The notes under the pieces: generated by a model
Seen by the model: only the letters and a program-made list of their open reading frames with translations
Database searches by the model: none
Told to the model about the DNA's origin: nothing
Position numbers and translations under genes: made by a program
Part shown: one piece after another, positions 1 to 9,114 of the stretch
How positions within the stretch are numbered: the stretch's first letter is position 1
Layout: the number at the start of each line of letters is the position of its first letter
Origin: Tritrichomonas musculus
Lineage: Eukaryota > Parabasalia > Tritrichomonadida > Tritrichomonadidae
Length of the DNA: 64,000 nt
NCBI GenBank assembly: GCA_039105265.1
Contig: JAPFFF010000004.1
Location: forward strand, 7,793,501 to 7,857,500
Direction of reading: 5' to 3'

Positions 1-567
1 CTACAGCTGTATCGTTAAACAATTCAGTGTTGATGCTTGACATTTGCTATGAGATAAAAAATCATATTATGAAATGTGATATGAAAACAAATGAAAAAAT
101 TTTAAGTGTTTATAATGATATGCATTATGTAATGTAGTGGGAATGGTTTAAATATCATATTGCAACTAACTAGTGTCTGGCCAGACGTGGTACAGTGGTT
201 GAGTCATGAAGCGTGTCTCCCAGCTTCGGCGGCAGGCATGAGTTCGATTCATAGCAGTACCGATTTTTCGTGTTATTTTATCACACTTGTGATGGAGCCT
301 GTAGCGAATCAACACCTAAGGTAAGCCATTGCTTGTGATATGTGTAACACGAAAGCATCTACCGGTAGGTGTATCTTTGTAATGAACGTGTTAAATCACG
401 TTCCCCAACCATAGTGTGTGTAGTTCCTTTCCTGTGAGGGGTTGATGTACAATCCCGGGTACGTATGTTGATTCCTCATCGAATGCATAACACACTCACG
501 AAGACGGTTGGTTTTTGCACTTTTGTTTTTGCATTTGCATGACATGTTTAATGATGTGTGGTGTATC
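1..567. other. non-coding left edge with tRNA-like unit
   Basis: No convincing gene is seen. The open frames that overlap it lie mostly in low-complexity repeat DNA and encode only His/Ser/Lys-rich repeats. A perfect 12-bp palindrome lies at 175-186, immediately before the tRNA-like unit described separately. Confidence 0.5.
189..268 (+). other. degenerate tRNA-like Pol III unit
   Basis: Positions 189-195 (GGTACAG) can pair with 255-261 (CAGTACC) at six of seven positions, like an acceptor stem, with G262 in the discriminator place. TGGTTGAGTC at 196-205 resembles an A box and AGTTCGATTC at 241-250 a B box, at the usual tRNA spacing. A run of five T at 264-268 could stop RNA polymerase III. 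A three-pair D stem is possible, but the anticodon and T stems pair poorly and no anticodon can be named. It may be a decayed tRNA, a tRNA-derived repeat head, or chance. Confidence 0.3.
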
Positions 568-948
568 ACTTGGAGTGATGCATTGAAGTGATGACTTGAA
601 TGATGACTTGGAGTGATGCATTGAAGTGATGACTTGAATGATGACTTGAATGATGACTTGAATGATGACTTGGAGTGATGACTTGAATGATGACTTGAAT
701 GATGACTTGAATGATGACTTGGAGTGATGACTTGAATGATGACTTGAATGATGACTTGAATGATGACTTGAAGTGATGACTTGAATGATGACTTGGAGTG
801 ATGCATTGAAGTGATGACTTGAATGATGACTTGAATGATGACTTGAAGTGATGACTTGAATGATGACTTGGAGTGATGCATTGAAGTGATGACTTGAATG
901 ATGACTTGAATGATGACTTGAAGTGATGACTTGAATGATGCATTGGAG
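568..948. repeat. minisatellite of about 12-bp units
   Basis: The stretch is built from variants of TGATGACTTGAA and GTGATGCATTGAAG, mixed in a higher-order pattern. It lies just past the 3' end of the minus-strand companion frame of the Polinton. Long open frames cross it on both strands only because the unit length is a multiple of three; their products are monotonous and are not taken as genes. Confidence 0.9.
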
Positions 949-969
949 TGGTAACCAAAAATGAATCGT

Positions 970-1422
970 TTAAACTACATCATTAGTAGCATCTCTCAAC
1001 GCATCGACTGAGGTTTGTTCATTGAGTTTACTTCTATATTCATTGATAGCATCATTTGCTTTGGCATAGATTGATTCATAACGTTTCAACTCATGACGTA
1101 AGCATAACTTATCGATGTAATACTTGTAATAGGTATGTGTTTCATCATTAGTTGATGTGAATTGTCTTGGTGTTAAGTCAATGGTTAACAGCATTGGATC
1201 ACGATATACTGTTCGATAACGATTCTCACGTACAGTTATGTATGGTACCTTACCAAAGATGTTAATCAACTCATTCATGTCAATGGTTCTGTTGCCATCA
1301 ATGACTAGTAATGGTCGAACACTAATGCCAAAATCAATAGGGTATATCTTACTATCAAGATAGACAATTAACTTATCATCATTAGTTGGTTTGATTGTTT
1401 CAACAAAGCTAGTGACAGACAT
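970..1422 (-). CDS. small Polinton-associated protein, function unknown
   Basis: A 150-residue frame starts with ATG at 1422 and ends just before the minisatellite. It lies about 67 bp downstream of the polymerase frame on the same strand and shares its base composition, so it probably belongs to the same element. The sequence has a beta-rich N-terminal part and a more helical, charged C-terminal part from about residue 105. No signal peptide, membrane segment or catalytic motif is visible. I do not recognise the family. Confidence 0.55.
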   Translation of the reverse strand: MSVTSFVETIKPTNDDKLIVYLDSKIYPIDFGISVRPLLVIDGNRTIDMNELINIFGKVPYITVRENRYRTVYRDPMLLTIDLTPRQFTSTNDETHTYYKYYIDKLCLRHELKRYESIYAKANDAINEYRSKLNEQTSVDALRDATNDVV

Positions 1423-1488
1423 GGTTTGTGATGCGAATAAAAATTTACATTGATGAATTGCAATGTTTTTAATTGAATTACTGTAACG

Positions 1489-4400
1489 TTACTTGAATTG
1501 AACTGTCCTGGTAAATTGTGGTAGTGTAACTTGTTGAAATGTCTTTGTCTTTCTGAAGCAGTTGCAACCATCAGTTAAGTTAAACGTAATTGCTTCACCA
1601 TGATACATACGTTCATACAACTCTTCAACTGTGATGTTCATGCGTTTGCACTTGTTAATGATGCATTGATTGGGTATAGATTTCATTCTGATGTGGTAAC
1701 CTTCATTACCTTGCTCATCAACGAGTATATCAAGATATGACTTCTTACCTAACGCAATGAGCTTACGTGAGTGGATCTTACCAACTGCACCAGGGAATGA
1801 ATCGAAGTGACAATGAAACTGTGTCATAGCAGTACCAATCAAGTCTTTACCATACTTTGCTTTGAATAATGCAGCTAACTTATCAACATCATCTTCATTT
1901 AAGTGAACGCTATCAGTATCAGTGTAGTATATTGCTATGCCATTCTGTTCAGCTGTACTAACGACTTGATTCATGATGTGCTTACTCCATGATAACACTG
2001 ATGCACCAAACTGTGGTAGGTTGAAATGATTGTTAATTGGTCTAATCATCTTGACAAATGCTTTGGTACCATCATTGATGACGACCTCTTTGATATAGTT
2101 GTAGTTGCGATATATGTATGGTATGACATCATCATTGTTAACTATCTTAACTTCATCTGTGATTGGTTTTAAGATTGACTTACCATAGATTGAGTTGAGT
2201 AACAACTTAATTGTCTTCTCAAGTGGGTTATGCTCTTGCTTGTATCTTAACCTCAAGTTGAAGAGCGTGTTAATGAAGTCATTGATTGATGTATTGAAAC
2301 CATCATTGAAGTAGTAACCACGTATGAATTCATATTCAACATCGTAGAACTCAATCAAATCCATTAATGCGACCTTGTCAATGTAGTAGTGGTCAACTAC
2401 TTCGTTACCAAACAACTTAGTGCCAGCTTCATTGCGTTTAAACACTTGACCAAACCTATATGGATGCTCTGACTTAGGTGTTAAGCGTTTGATATTGATC
2501 TCGATGAAGAACGTATCATAGCACATGAGTTGTTCGTGAGTTGTGTTTGATGGTATAACTTGTGGTTTACCCTTTGGTATGCCTGGCATGATCGACATTG
2601 CAGATGGATATAAGCTGACTGCATCGAAGTCCTGTATCTTACCTTCAACATATTGCTTCTCATTGTTAGCTGTCATTGTTCTACCACCACTAACACAACG
2701 TTGGATGAAGTTCTGTGGCTTACCCGATAGTTTGAAGCAGTCTTTGAAGCAACCGTATATGCGTGCGAAGTCATAACCTATTGCACTGATTGATATGTAC
2801 TGGTTAATGCCAGGGAATTTGTTGTTAGCTTTATTGAACACTTCATTAAGGTCATGATCAAACTTATGTACACCATCCATGAGTGTGATGCAGTCTTTGA
2901 TGCAGTAGTACTTAGCATACTTCATTATGTCAATCATGTGTGTGGTTTCATCATATGACTTAGATGATCTAGCATTGACGAGTAGTTGTGCGTAAGCTTG
3001 TTCAAGTTCATCTGATGTCATATCATCAATGTGTTCATCACGATATTGATCTTTGAATTCATTGAATGGTATCAACTCACGTTTGAGGTTAGCTTCAGTG
3101 TAGAGTTTGTATGGTATGATTTCTTTATGTACTTTGAGATTGAACATGTTACCGAACTGTGAAAGTGGCGCTGGTATGAGCGAGTAACTGTTGCGGAATG
3201 TTAAACGTTTGATTCTCTCTTCATCTATGCCTTTACGTGGATTGTGGATGGTTTCACGTTTCTCCATGACTACTTGCAAGAGTGTGCCAGTACGTTGAGT
3301 GACTTGAACATTCCAACCTGGTTCATTAATGAAGAAGCATGCATCATACTTAAGGTTGTGGAAGTATGTCAATGAGAAGTTAGCAAGTGAATTCAAGAAG
3401 CGTTTTGCAATGTCATTACCATAGTAACTCATTATGTTTTTACCATCGCATACACAGCATAGGTATGGACGGTGTGGTGATACAGTTACGTCTGTCTCAA
3501 AGTCAGCGTAGTAAACCTTTGTCCAGTGTTGTTCATGCTTAGCATCGGATGACTCTGCTTGGCAACATAACGTTTCATCATAGTTGAGTTCAGTGTAATC
3601 ATTCAAGTGGTTGTCAAACTCACATGTTGCTAATATATCTTGTTCACATTGATTGATCTCACGGAAGTAGTTGCATTCAAACATAGTTTCCATGACTGAT
3701 AACATAGGTGCACCATTTGAAGTATCACCTCGATTATTGGTTATCAATTGCCTTTCATTCAATGGTCGATCTGCAAATTTAACATCAAGTTCATCTTTAT
3801 GTTTGATGTAATAGGTAGTGATTGGTAATATTTCATTGTCATCAATCATGAAATGGTCTTTGTAAAGAAGCAACTTAACCTCTCTATTAGCAACTACCTT
3901 ACTGTTCTTACGTGTGTTTACACTTGGTTGTTTGCGATGTCTTGACTCTCTACTTGCATCAAATCGATATACAATGAAGTGGCATTGCATGTTGATAGCT
4001 ATTTCAAGTATCTTCTTATTAGGTACTGAACGTGTTTGCATCATGCCACGTAACTTTTGTATCTCATCTTCAGTGAATACACCTGACTGAATGCATGCAT
4101 ATACAAAGCAGTTGTCAGTATAGTTTTTGGCATCGACCTCATGATATATCTGATAACGTGTTAAGTCAAGCGATGGAATGAGGTTAATGTATGGAAAGAA
4201 TGCACCATCAAGAGCATCTCGAAATGCATCAACCGATATGATATCTTCATCTTCATCATTAATCCTCTCACGGAATGTTGTTTTACCATCATGCTTAGTT
4301 GCTGTAATGAATTTAACAACGAACTTAACTGGGATGTAATCTAAACCAATTAACGTAGGATCAGTGTCAGAACCGTATGATTCAGTTGTAATCTCACCAA

Positions 4401-6615
4401 GTATTGATCTAATTACTACATCAATAGCTAACTCATTGTTTAATGGGAATGCTTTTGGTTTGATACTAGTATCGCTACGATATCCTAATACAAGTGGATG
4501 TGGCATAGTTGATTTGTTCTTACGTATGTATCTTAACACTTGTGTGAATGCATATTGTTTTTCACTGTCATCGTTAATGTCAACTTCAAATGTGTCATGC
4601 TTTTTAACAGCAGTCATCATACGTTTCATCTCATCATGATACTTAGTTGTGTCATGAACGTTCTCTTCATAACGAATGCGTTCAGCTGTTTTTGATGTGG
4701 TGTAGCCAGCATTGATATTCATAAGCGAGTCAATGAATTGGTTATCGTCAATCATTTGTAGAGTGTTAATAATCGTGGATGTAGCTATGAATGTGAATGG
4801 TGTATATTCAATAACGGCATTGGTAAGATCTGTTACGTGTTCAACATCATTATTTACAGTGGCGACATCAACATCATTCGTAGTGGCTTCGTAATCATCA
4901 ACTAGGATTAACTTCTGATCATCATCTGAATCGAAATCAATAATATCATATGGTGGCATTATGTAATTACGACGGTATAACGTAAGTGAACCGCCTTTCT
5001 CAATGATAGTGATGGCATGTTTGTTGTCATCATCGTATTGATATGTTTCAACAGCAGCAATATCAAAGGTTTCAATCTCAAGGTCTGGTTCGTATTTGGA
5101 CTCAGCATAGAGTTTAACATCAATAACATCGCCTGTTTCACGTACTACCTTGTGTAGTTCAAACTTAACAACATTATCATCATCATCTTGTCCGACTTCA
5201 TCGAAACAATCATCTTCAACTTCATAATCACATACTTCAATGTCGATGATGTTACCATTGCTATCATATGTAACTTCACATGGTTTGACGTCAATAGTAC
5301 AATACTCAACTGATTCATCGACGAAATCAATAGCATTAACATTAACAATCGTCAACTTAGCATGTTCATCAATGGGTTCGTCAACGAAATCAATATCATC
5401 AACATATTCAATCATCAACTTGGCATGTTCATCAATGGGTTCAACTACTTCTTCACTGTGTGTGGCGTTATTAAGTGGTTCATCAACTAGTTCAATAGCG
5501 TCAACATCATCATCGTCATATGATGCAGACTCTTCGCGGTGAAGGTTTTCAGCTCCATCCATGAGTGAAAGAATGGATTGAATCATATAATAGTATGCAA
5601 CGCGTTGAGCTATATCAACAAATTGCGAACAAACATAACCATCACATTCATGTTCAACATTATCATAGTCAACTTCATGATATTCATAGTAGTCATCATC
5701 AGCTGATGTAAACTTATCATCATATGGTGGTAACTCTTTAGGTGTTGCTTTGATATCAATAACTTCACCAGTTTCACGTACTACTTTATGTAATTCAACC
5801 TTAACATAATAATCATCATCACATGCGGTTAGGAAATCTGATTCACTAACTTCATAATCACATACTTTAACTTCGACAATGGTACCGTCACTATCAAATC
5901 TAACTTCACATGGCTTGATGTCAATAGTAACATTATGTAAGTCAACTGTATCAGAAGCAAGCTCTTCATCATGTTGTGTGGACTCTTCATTGTTAAGTGA
6001 TTCTTCATCATCATTGTTAAGTGGTGCATCATCGTCATCGTTAAGTGGTGCATCGTCATCGTTAAGTGTTGCATTGTCATCGTTAAGTGTTGCATCATCG
6101 TCATCAAATATGGGTTCTTCTTCATCCGATGCTAGCTCGTCATCATCAAGTGGGGTTGCATCATCATCGTTAAGTGATACATCATCGTCTTCGTTAAGTG
6201 GTGTTGCAATGGTAGCATCATCATCGTCAAATATAAGTTCAACATCATCGTTAAGTGATGCATCATCGTCATCGTTAAGTGGTGTTGCAATGGTAGCATC
6301 ATCATCGTCAAATATAAGTTCAACATCATCGTTAAGTGATGCATCATCGTCATCGTTAAGTGGTGTTGCAATGGTAGCATCATCATCGTCAAATATAAGT
6401 TCAACATCATCGTCTTCGTCAAGTGATGCGGTATCGTCATCGTCAAATATGAGTTCAACATCATCGTCAAGTGGTGTATCAATGTTATCGTATGATGGGA
6501 TGACGTCATTACTATGTTCGGATATGATGAGTGAGTCGTTATCAATGTATGTGGTTGTGTCCTCATCATAAGTGCAGTTTTCAATTGCGATTAATTCGGA
6601 TATGGCGAATGGCAT
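1489..6615 (-). CDS. Polinton protein-primed family B DNA polymerase
   Basis: This 1708-residue frame would copy the element using a protein primer. The exonuclease and polymerase motifs occur in the right order. Exo I (YADFET) lies near residue 1038, followed by Exo II (HNLKYD) and Exo III (YCIKDC). Polymerase motif A (DFDAVSLYPS) lies near 1330, motif B (KLLLNSIYGKS) near 1472 and motif C (YTDTDS) near 1565. The first 650 residues or so are extremely acidic, rich in Asp, Glu, Thr and Ser, with internal tandem repeats. That makes the protein longer than a typical Polinton polymerase. A region before Exo I (about 660-960) may hold a further domain that I cannot name. The frame looks whole. 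Confidence 0.9.
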   Translation of the reverse strand: MPFAISELIAIENCTYDEDTTTYIDNDSLIISEHSNDVIPSYDNIDTPLDDDVELIFDDDDTASLDEDDDVELIFDDDDATIATPLNDDDDASLNDDVELIFDDDDATIATPLNDDDDASLNDDVELIFDDDDATIATPLNEDDDVSLNDDDATPLDDDELASDEEEPIFDDDDATLNDDNATLNDDDAPLNDDDDAPLNNDDEESLNNEESTQHDEELASDTVDLHNVTIDIKPCEVRFDSDGTIVEVKVCDYEVSESDFLTACDDDYYVKVELHKVVRETGEVIDIKATPKELPPYDDKFTSADDDYYEYHEVDYDNVEHECDGYVCSQFVDIAQRVAYYYMIQSILSLMDGAENLHREESASYDDDDVDAIELVDEPLNNATHSEEVVEPIDEHAKLMIEYVDDIDFVDEPIDEHAKLTIVNVNAIDFVDESVEYCTIDVKPCEVTYDSNGNIIDIEVCDYEVEDDCFDEVGQDDDDNVVKFELHKVVRETGDVIDVKLYAESKYEPDLEIETFDIAAVETYQYDDDNKHAITIIEKGGSLTLYRRNYIMPPYDIIDFDSDDDQKLILVDDYEATTNDVDVATVNNDVEHVTDLTNAVIEYTPFTFIATSTIINTLQMIDDNQFIDSLMNINAGYTTSKTAERIRYEENVHDTTKYHDEMKRMMTAVKKHDTFEVDINDDSEKQYAFTQVLRYIRKNKSTMPHPLVLGYRSDTSIKPKAFPLNNELAIDVVIRSILGEITTESYGSDTDPTLIGLDYIPVKFVVKFITATKHDGKTTFRERINDEDEDIISVDAFRDALDGAFFPYINLIPSLDLTRYQIYHEVDAKNYTDNCFVYACIQSGVFTEDEIQKLRGMMQTRSVPNKKILEIAINMQCHFIVYRFDASRESRHRKQPSVNTRKNSKVVANREVKLLLYKDHFMIDDNEILPITTYYIKHKDELDVKFADRPLNERQLITNNRGDTSNGAPMLSVMETMFECNYFREINQCEQDILATCEFDNHLNDYTELNYDETLCCQAESSDAKHEQHWTKVYYADFETDVTVSPHRPYLCCVCDGKNIMSYYGNDIAKRFLNSLANFSLTYFHNLKYDACFFINEPGWNVQVTQRTGTLLQVVMEKRETIHNPRKGIDEERIKRLTFRNSYSLIPAPLSQFGNMFNLKVHKEIIPYKLYTEANLKRELIPFNEFKDQYRDEHIDDMTSDELEQAYAQLLVNARSSKSYDETTHMIDIMKYAKYYCIKDCITLMDGVHKFDHDLNEVFNKANNKFPGINQYISISAIGYDFARIYGCFKDCFKLSGKPQNFIQRCVSGGRTMTANNEKQYVEGKIQDFDAVSLYPSAMSIMPGIPKGKPQVIPSNTTHEQLMCYDTFFIEINIKRLTPKSEHPYRFGQVFKRNEAGTKLFGNEVVDHYYIDKVALMDLIEFYDVEYEFIRGYYFNDGFNTSINDFINTLFNLRLRYKQEHNPLEKTIKLLLNSIYGKSILKPITDEVKIVNNDDVIPYIYRNYNYIKEVVINDGTKAFVKMIRPINNHFNLPQFGASVLSWSKHIMNQVVSTAEQNGIAIYYTDTDSVHLNEDDVDKLAALFKAKYGKDLIGTAMTQFHCHFDSFPGAVGKIHSRKLIALGKKSYLDILVDEQGNEGYHIRMKSIPNQCIINKCKRMNITVEELYERMYHGEAITFNLTDGCNCFRKTKTFQQVTLPQFTRTVQFK
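6170..6420 (-). repeat. 81-bp in-frame tandem repeat in the polymerase N-terminus
   Basis: Three successive copies with an 81-bp period (phase points near 6195, 6276 and 6357) encode a 27-residue acidic block that includes VELIFDDDDATIATPLN. The period is a multiple of three, so copy number can change without breaking the frame. Shorter degenerate Asp/Asn-Leu-rich repeats continue on both sides, from about 5980 to 6480. Confidence 0.85.
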
Positions 6616-6923
6616 TTGTGTGATGATAAAAAAATTGACACACTAAAAAAATTAGGGTGAGCTTAATTGAAAAAAGTAGTGTGTTTACAGTTGAACCATG
6701 TTATGTGAACCGTTGTGTGACGTGATATGTGGCGTGTGACATGAGGTGATGACATGAGGTGGTGACATGAGTTTAACGTGAGGTGATAACATGAGTTTAA
6801 CGTGAGGTGACGTATTAAGTGGTGTGATGTAACAACTTTAAGCAGGGTGAAGTGGCGAAGCTACGAAACCCTGCTTAGCTTATCTACTCCACCATTCTCT
6901 GGGATTTATTTCGGTTTGAAATA
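6616..6923. other. upstream region of the polymerase with GTGA-rich repeats
   Basis: No gene is seen. Between about 6728 and 6812 short direct repeats of the type ACATGAGGTGATG and GAGTTTAACGTGAGGTGA recur. They are followed by the perfect nested hairpin at 6839-6877. The region may carry the polymerase promoter, but no clear initiator motif was found next to the ATG at 6615. Confidence 0.4.
6839..6877. other. perfect nested hairpin with GCGAAGC core
   Basis: TAAGCAGGGT at 6839-6848 pairs exactly with ACCCTGCTTA at 6868-6877. Inside, GTGGC pairs with GCTAC (one G-T wobble). The terminal loop is GAA, and GAA also forms both sides of the symmetric internal loop. The core heptamer GCGAAGC is known as an unusually stable DNA minihairpin. 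It lies about 225 bp upstream of the polymerase start inside the Polinton region. The role is unknown. Confidence 0.8.
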
Positions 6924-7290
6924 TTAAAATATTTTCTTCATTGTAGTCGCAACTAGTGTCTTTTTTTGGGTGGCATTTAGTAGCGTTTGGAGTAATTGAC
7001 GAATATCCATTGTTTTAATATCACATTTATTACCTAATTGGGCCATGTTTTCATTTAGAAAATTGTGTTGACCAAAGTCATGCATTACAAAGTTTCTTTG
7101 TTCTGCACTTGCCTGCCAACTAGGTGCTTGTTGTGTGCTTGCTGGCTGTGTGTTTGGCTGCCAACTGGGTGCTTGCTGTGTGTTCGCTTGCTGTGTGTTC
7201 ACTTGCTGTGTGCTTGCTTGCTGTGCGTTTGCCTGCCAACTAGGTGCTTGTTGTGTACTCGCTGCTTGTTCCGCCCTTTCTTGTTGTTAA
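6924..7290 (-). other. Gln/Ala-rich open frame with repeated APSWQ, no ATG at its head
   Basis: An open frame on the minus strand contains repeats of the type NTQQAPSWQ and ASTQQ, followed by about 60 non-repetitive residues ending in TTMKKIF. It has no ATG at its upstream end; the first frame-opening codons follow a stop at about 7291. It may be the tail of an element-borne protein or a relic. The plus-strand Cys/Leu-rich frame over the same DNA is a shadow of the repeat. Confidence 0.35.
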
Positions 7291-7400
7291 TTTGGTCACG
7301 CGAATTCAGCCTCGCAGGAGGCGAAGAAGTTAATAACGGAAAAGGTAAATCGTGTTCTTGCTGCTTGTTTGGTTGTGCCCCGTTTTCTCGCTACTGATTG

Positions 7401-7956
7401 CAATTCATTTTTACGATAAATGAAATAATTGGCCAGTTAAACTTTTTAAGAGAGAAAAAATTGAGAAAAAAAAGTCGAAAAATTAGTAATTTTTCGATCT
7501 ACCCACATTTTCTTATGCAATGAGTAAGGATATTTGTAACCTCATTTATAAAAATAAAAAGAGATTTTCTATATGTTTGACCGTTATAAATGACCGTTAA
7601 AGTAGGGACAAATGGAGCAGCGACAAATGTCCCTACATCACCTCACAAATTTAATAGCCGTTAAAAATGACCGTTAAAGTAGGGACATTTGTAATTTCCC
7701 AATTTTAAAACCTAAATTTATTCTGATTTTTTCATTTAAAAAATTCAATGATTTCTTTGAAAATATTTCAATAAATATTTTCAAAAATTCAATTAACTAT
7801 AAAAAATATTTTTATCTCATCATTATAATAAAATGTTAATATTTTGTGCTATTATTTAAAATATATAAAAATAATTATTACATATATTTTGTTTAAATAA
7901 GATTTATGATCATTGGTGATGGTGAAAACTGAAAATAAACGCCCCCTTAATAGAAT

Positions 7957-7992
<36 letters not shown>

Positions 7993-9114
7993 GAATGTTA
8001 AAAAAAATTCATTGATGTTTCATGACAAATCTCAACGATTTGAATGTAAAAACAAATTCATTGATGATTTATGACAAATCTCAACAATTTGAATGTAAAA
8101 ACAAATTCATTGATGATTTATGACAAATCTCAACGATTTGAATGTAAAAACAAATTCATTGATGATTTATGACAAATCTCAACGATTTGAATGTAAAAAC
8201 AAATTCATTGATGATTTATGACAAATCTCAACGATTTGAATGTAAAAACAAATTCATTGATGATTTATGACAAATCTCAACGATTTGAATGTAAAAACAA
8301 ATTCAATAGTGATTCATGACAAATCTCAACAATTTGAATGTAAAAACAAACTCAGTGATGATTTATGAGCTTTTTTAAAAAATAATAAAAAATTAAAGAT
8401 TTTAAATTTATTTTTTATTAAAAATATATAACATCATTGATAAATGCTTATCAAAAACTTTCAACACTAATCGTTTTCCATTTAAAAAAAATTTTCACTT
8501 TTTTCAATTCTTTTGCTCTTTATTTGCTTTTTAAGAATGAATTAAGAATGAATTAAAATATGATTTTTTCTTATTTTATAGACATCAAAGATATTATTCT
8601 TGTTTTCTTCTTCTTCTTTATTTTTTTTGTCTTTATATTCCTCATCCTTTTTTAAATATTCTAGATGATTTATAACTCATGATTTACAAAAATGTTTTTT
8701 ATTTAATTTTAGAAGGATAAGTTTATAATAAAGGCAATTTAACCAAAATACTAGATGATTCTTTTCAATAATTATAACATTTTTTGGAATGTCTAAAATA
8801 TTTTTTTTAATTAAAGTTTGTTAGTATCTGTCATGGTCAATGAAATCATTAAAATTAATAAAATATCAATAATTAATAGACGATAACAATTTTTTTTTGG
8901 AGAACATCATTTTAAATTATTTATTATTTTATAAATTCAAGTATTAGACCAATTAAATTTAAAAATAATAAATATTTATTAAGATATTTTTATTTTCAAA
9001 TCATGTAAAAACAATAAAATAAATTTGAAAAATATCTTAATTTGATCACACAAAATATTTATTTTCAATTTTGGAAAATTGAGAGTGTTACTTTTATTTT
9101 CTATTACCAACTGA
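7401..9114. other. AT-rich spacer between the Polinton and the kinase gene
   Basis: No coding region is seen. The motif GACCGTTAAAGTAGGGACA occurs at about 7591-7610 and 7668-7687, with TGTCCCTAC inverted between them at 7628-7636. A run of 29 T lies at 7959-7987, directly before the 49-bp tandem array. From 8370 to 9114 the DNA is low-complexity A/T. No clear TCA-type initiator lies just before the ATG at 9115. Confidence 0.5.
7993..8370. repeat. 49-bp tandem repeat array, about 7.7 copies
   Basis: The unit starts GAATGTAAAAACAAATTC and recurs at 7993, 8042, 8091, 8140, 8189, 8238, 8287 and 8336, exactly 49 bp apart. Copies in the middle are identical or nearly so, and the outer ones diverge. 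Each unit contains the inverted repeat CAAATC-TCAAC-GATTTG and a second, weaker one (TGAAT/ATTCA). The array begins right after the 29-T tract. Confidence 0.95.

Larger units (their letters stand above)
1..7400. mobile_element. Polinton (Maverick) region, polymerase-bearing part
   Basis: The region is assigned to the Polinton/Maverick family because it carries a long protein-primed family B DNA polymerase frame (1489-6615, minus) and a small companion frame (970-1422, minus). It is visibly less AT-rich than the rest of the window and ends around 7300-7450, where the DNA becomes strongly AT-rich. No capsid, integrase, ATPase or protease frame is visible here, so the element is either partial or continues beyond the left edge. 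Neither terminal inverted repeat can be fixed; a repeated motif near 7590-7690 is only a weak candidate. The polymerase frame looks whole, which suggests a relatively young copy. Polintons are known to be abundant in trichomonad genomes. Confidence 0.75.

Noticed and set aside
396-958. Two His/Ser/Lys-rich open frames on the plus and minus strands
   Set aside because: They are read across the 12-bp minisatellite, whose unit length keeps all frames open; products are monotonous and overlap each other.
5879-6571. 230-codon Ser-rich frame on the plus strand
   Set aside because: It is the antisense of the Asp-codon repeats of the polymerase N-terminus.
7065-7397. Cys/Leu-rich plus-strand frame
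   Set aside because: It is the antisense of the Gln/Ala-rich repeat; no start context or domain.
7993-8370. 49-bp repeats as a CRISPR array
   Set aside because: The copies are directly contiguous with no unique spacers, and the host is eukaryotic.
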